DNA from: Sebastes aleutianus | Lineage: Eukaryota > Chordata > Actinopteri > Perciformes > Sebastidae | Direction: 5' to 3' | Assembly (NCBI GenBank): GCA_916700875.1 | Contig: CAKAKS010000062.1 | Location: 534,001-598,000, forward strand | Length of the DNA: 64,000 bases | In this document: positions 62,801 to 64,000 of the stretch, in pieces | Position numbering within the stretch: position 1 is the stretch's first letter | How the letters are laid out: every line of letters begins with the position of its first letter | Notes under the pieces: model-generated | What the model saw: only the letters and a program-made list of their open reading frames with translations | What the model was told of the DNA's origin: nothing | The model's database searches: none | Position numbers and translations under genes: made by a program

Positions 62801-64000
62801 GGATCAGTGTTGAAGCTGGAGTGAAGATACTGGTAGGAGGTTAAATAACCTTACGTTCAATTTTAGCGAGAAAAAACTGTCATGTCCATTTTCAAAGGGG
62901 TCCCTTGACCTCTGACCTCCAGATCAGTGAATGTAAATGGGTTCTATGGGTACCCACGAGTCTCCCCTTTACAGACATGCCCACTTTATGATAATCAAAT
63001 GCAGTTTGGGGCAAGTCATAGTCAAGTCAGCACACTGACTCAGTGTGTCTTTAGTTAGATGTCTGAAATAAGGTCTGTGGTTAACACCAGCTGAAGAGAT
63101 TTTAGTGTTTTATTCTACGACAAAATATGTCAATAAATACACCACTGGTGAATTTTGGAGTCTTTATACATCTTAAAAAAGGCGGTTGCTAACAAGTGGC
63201 TAAATGAGACTACTAAACATCATCAGGCCGATTCGTCCTCCTATAGCATAGTGGTGGTGGCGTGCAGTCATGTGCCTGTGGTGTAGTTTGATTATAGCCT
63301 AACGTTAGCTCCTTACTTCTGGTGATTGCATTCACACTTCATAAATCATAAAAAAAAGTCATAAAGTGGTGTTCATTAGTGGAGATTATCTTGCTGAACA
63401 AAACATGTCAGTATCATAAACGTTTGTTTGCCACTGAGATTATTTTCTGCAATAATCCAAAACCCAATGGGACAATCCCATTGGCAGTTAGTGGAGGGAA
63501 CCAGGGAGATGATCACTTCCTGTTAGTGGAGGTTAACCAGGGAGATGATCACTTCCTGTTAGTGGAGGTGAACCAGGGAGATGATCACTTCCTGTTAGTG
63601 GAGGTTAACCAGGGAGATGATCACTTCCTGTTAGTGGAGGTTAACCAGGGAGATGATCACTTCCTGTTAGCGGAGGGAACCAGGGAGATGATCACTTCCT
63701 GTTAGCGGAGGGAACCAGGTAGATGATCACTTCCTGTTAGTGGAGGGAATGCTAAGGGGATGCTAACTTCCTGGTCGGCCATCATCCCTGCAGCACGCTG
63801 TTACAAATGACACAAACACTCATTGATCTGCCATGTGTGCATCTCACACACTGAGACACAAAAACTAGCAACCAGCCCCCCCATCAATTTGGGATGCGGT
63901 TGCTATAGCAACAGCTTATGCTCACCCTTTGATGTGGTGCCAAGAATGAATAAGAGGGTGGGATTTGGGTGGATGTCTTATGTGTATCAGAGTATTGATG
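48566..64000 (-). CDS. rab11fip4: class II Rab11-FIP (Rab11-family interacting protein 4 or 3), 3' part
   Basis: Nine exons on the minus strand join in frame: 62290-62255, 62044-61936, 59846-59743, 58980-58840, 55362-55281, 52466-52329, 51002-50856, 48912-48769 and 48682-48566 (stop 48568-48566). They encode 338 residues plus one split codon. The product is the C-terminal region: a STEDLFTDSIDSCD segment, a long coiled coil (SYLEKKVTELE, EEQVKDAETRADQSLEEE, KLEDTGLRLKDEMDLYRKIM, FNARTRELEMEHEVKRLKQ) and the Rab11-binding end LRQYMDKIILAILDHNPSIL. Class II FIPs bind Rab11 (and Arf6) on recycling endosomes and at the cleavage furrow. The N-terminal EF-hand and proline-rich part is beyond the window. 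The family is secure; the choice of paralogue 4 over 3 is a judgement from overall similarity. Confidence 0.85.
48769..48912 (-). CDS. rab11fip4: rab11fip coiled-coil exon
   Basis: 144 bp, phase 0/0. Acceptor TGCTTCCTCAG, donor GAG/GTCAGC. Reads ENHKLRDQNDDLNAQILSLS, LYEAKNLFACHTKAQCLAAE, IDNASRDE. Continues in frame into the terminal exon. Confidence 0.95.
49230..50455 (+). mobile_element. composite repeat with 38-bp array, copy 2
   Basis: The same order as 15905-17250: TGACCTCTGACCTCCAGATA, GTGTATCTGAATATTTCTG, the 38-bp array at about 49709-49965 (seven units), then the AT-rich tail to CCCCTAAAGACCCCCT. It lies in a rab11fip intron. Confidence 0.87.
50803..50850. repeat. (GT)n microsatellite next to a donor
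   Basis: On the gene's strand it is a (CA)n tract beginning 4-5 nt after the donor CAG/GTTTAC of the 50856-51002 exon. Confidence 0.9.
50856..51002 (-). CDS. rab11fip4: rab11fip coiled-coil exon
   Basis: 147 bp, phase 0/0. Acceptor TTCTCTGCAG. Reads LIDDLRRELEYLQLFKLEME, HPGQGKGLSEFNARTREL, EMEHEVKRLKQ. Confidence 0.95.
51120..52328. other. rab11fip intron with unclassified repeat
   Basis: GGTGCATTCACACCAAGCGC at 51138 and AACGCAAAATAAGAGGCGTC at 51990 look like arms of a DNA transposon. No coding signal. Confidence 0.4.
52329..52466 (-). CDS. rab11fip4: rab11fip coiled-coil exon
   Basis: 138 bp, phase 0/0. Acceptor TTTGGTCTGCAG, donor GAG/GTGAGG. Reads EKQRMTDKLEDTGLRLKDEM, DLYRKIMDKLWQNRHEFQKE, KEAMQE. 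Confidence 0.95.
53037..54727. mobile_element. hAT-like element (inner), nested
   Basis: Ends CAGAGGTTCTCAAACTTTTT and AGTTTGAGAACCACTG. A perfect 8-bp target duplication TACTACGG lies at 53029-53036 and 54728-54735. It contains a Tc1 half-element (53222-54210). It has no hAT transposase. Confidence 0.92.
53222..54210 (-). mobile_element. Tc1-like transposon, 5' half with terminal repeat
   Basis: The right terminal repeat (53880-54210, outer TATAAACTGGGAAAAAAAG inverted) is followed on the minus strand by the transposase N-terminus: MPHLSNLDKARAIGWVEAGV, FGVNPGTIFKLKAKLRETGD, DRPRSGGPRKTTPQEDRFI, SSRDLQARFAVRYGIQISDQ. After two stops come NVMFSDESRFCLQKLDGRVK (first catalytic Asp) and GGGSVMVWAGISLTGKTR. 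It breaks off there at about 53222 inside hAT sequence. Same family and orientation as 43271-44010. Confidence 0.9.
55281..55362 (-). CDS. rab11fip4: rab11fip coiled-coil exon
   Basis: 82 bp; acceptor GCATACACAG, donor CAG/GTGAGT. The first G completes an Arg split by the intron. Reads VQLLEEENGEMKLNVCRLKS, QTEKLDQ. Confidence 0.93.
55950..57930. mobile_element. element with GTAGTATGTAGTA arms, host of a MITE
   Basis: The left arm CCGCATACTATACTAGAAGT and the right arm (inverted) CCGCCTACTACATACTACAG look like the two ends of one repeat, interrupted by the TTAA-type MITE at 56536-57304. No protein recognised; superfamily unknown. Confidence 0.5.
56536..57304. mobile_element. TTAA-type MITE, complete copy
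   Basis: TTAA at 56532-56535 and 57305-57308 flanks inverted ends AGGGACTGTTTGTAA and TTACAAACAGTCCCT. The TTAA duplication is typical of piggyBac-like elements. The interior is GC/CpG-rich. Copy 1 at 29651-30258 is truncated. Confidence 0.88.
57938..58700. mobile_element. MITE with ACTGTATATAAAGATGGAC ends
   Basis: The left end AGACTGTATATAAAGATGGA and the right end (inverted) AGACTGCATATAAAGATGGA are inverted repeats. A fragment recurs at about 60549-60640 (AGACTGTATATAAGAAGTGC). Non-coding. Confidence 0.75.
58840..58980 (-). CDS. rab11fip4: rab11fip coiled-coil exon
   Basis: 141 bp; acceptor CCCACTGTCAG, donor AACAG/GTAACC. Reads VHELEEQVKDAETRADQSLE, EETKRHREVYSKMDRDRNLE, IDLLCN; an Arg codon is split at each end. 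Confidence 0.94.
59270..59505. mobile_element. partial MITE, family of 33427-33764
   Basis: Shares GGCCGGCTCCATGAAGAGGA and AGTTACACACTGG with the NLR-intron copy. Confidence 0.6.
59520..59695. repeat. about 41-bp minisatellite
   Basis: Four units containing CCCAGTGTCCCCCTAAAGCC and TTCAGCCCTGAACCCTCAG. Confidence 0.88.
59743..59846 (-). CDS. rab11fip4: rab11fip coiled-coil exon
   Basis: 104 bp; acceptor GTCTTCCTCAG, donor CACAG/GTAGGA. Reads VSYLEKKVTELESDSLANGD, LKSKLKQENTQLVH plus a split Arg. A 12-bp repeat (CAGACCGTTAAC, four units) starts about 15 bp upstream of the acceptor. Confidence 0.95.
60733..60822 (+). mobile_element. RTE-like LINE 3' tail
   Basis: AAGCGTCTTGAGATAACTTC, TTTGGCGCTATACAAAAATA and repeated GAATT are the 3' end of a common fish RTE-type LINE. 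Confidence 0.65.
60830..61930. other. rab11fip intron, no exon
   Basis: No exon or complete element recognised. Confidence 0.4.
61936..62044 (-). CDS. rab11fip4: rab11fip exon (SSTEDLFTDSIDSCD)
   Basis: 109 bp; acceptor CTCCCTGCAG, donor AAG/GTACAA. Reads QLFQANHSVFGSSQGSSTED, LFTDSIDSCDLDITEK. This Ser/Asp-rich segment precedes the coiled coil in class II FIPs. Confidence 0.95.
62255..62290 (-). CDS. rab11fip4: rab11fip small exon
   Basis: 36 bp; acceptor TTGTGTTTCAG, donor GACG/GTGAGT. Reads PNRKITSTAFG with split codons at both ends (CG/C gives Arg). The next exon upstream is outside the window or not recognised. Confidence 0.88.
62697..63050 (+). mobile_element. AGGGCTGTCAAAGTT repeat copy
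   Basis: Starts AGGGCTGTCAAAGTTATAAT and includes TGACCTCTGACCTCCAGATC and GGTACCCACGAGTCTCCCCT. Same family as 3175-3597. Confidence 0.72.
63479..63750 (+). repeat. 36-bp minisatellite
   Basis: About seven units of TTAGTGGAGGTTAACCAGGG plus AGATGATCACTTCCTG. It is in frame over its length (NQGDDHFLLVEV), but I see no gene. Confidence 0.92.

Noticed and set aside
63379..63705. A 108-codon frame with NQGDDHFLLVEV repeats
   Set aside because: Created by the 36-bp minisatellite; no conserved flank.

Overview
The window looks like nuclear DNA from a ray-finned (teleost, probably percomorph) fish. The evidence is split genes with GT-AG introns, a fish-type FISNA-NACHT-LRR-B30.2 immune receptor, L2/Rex1-like LINEs, several Tc1-like transposons, hAT-like and TTAA-type MITEs, a tRNA-derived SINE, and very many simple and tandem repeats. 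There is no prokaryotic architecture here: no operons, CRISPR arrays or phage genes.

Three host genes are visible. (1) Minus strand, about 21.0 kb down to 4.26 kb: a zinc-finger gene with a CpG-rich 5' region at 20.0-21.1 kb and coding exons at 17306-17571, 15493-15739, 8699-8788, 5613-5843 and 4256-4519. It encodes three C2H2 fingers, two tandem copies of an atypical C2HC-like finger, a run of 18 glutamines and a Ser-rich tail. I do not recognise its orthologue. (2) Plus strand, 24.9-41.04 kb: an apparently intact NLR gene. Ten exons join in one reading frame of 1,140 codons, in the order N-terminal repeat exons (one with 25 Gly-Pro units), FISNA, NACHT, two LRR exons, PRY-SPRY. (3) Minus strand, from beyond the right edge down to 48.57 kb: the nine 3'-terminal exons of a class II Rab11-FIP gene (rab11fip4 or rab11fip3), with coiled coil and Rab11-binding C-terminus. 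Genes 1 and 2 are divergent, with their 5' regions about 3.6 kb apart; genes 2 and 3 converge.

The rest is mostly mobile DNA. A 5'-truncated LINE fills 1-1.6 kb. A MITE carrying a 21-22 bp satellite occurs at 1.6-2.35 kb and again at 11.7-14.07 kb, where a Tc1 element has inserted into the array and the TA target site can be read exactly. Foldback palindromes lie at 6.4-7.2 and 33.8-34.4 kb. A composite repeat with a 38-bp array occurs at 15.9-17.25 and 49.2-50.45 kb. The NLR introns hold two opposed LINE copies (25.95-28.08 and 28.38-29.28 kb), a G-rich pentanucleotide array (30.26-30.57 kb) and a 42-bp array rich in CACGTG (39.27-39.97 kb). A rab11fip intron holds a hAT-like element inside another hAT-like element (52.86-55.10 and 53.04-54.73 kb, each with a readable 8-bp target duplication), and the inner one contains half of a Tc1 transposon. 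The complementary half lies at 43.27-44.01 kb.

The points most worth a second look are: the duplicated 90-bp finger exon flanked on both sides by (TG)n; the Gly-Pro expansion and the LINE 23 bp from the splice site in the NLR; the nested hAT/hAT/Tc1 structure; and the repeated pattern that tandem arrays sit inside, or start at the broken edge of, transposons.
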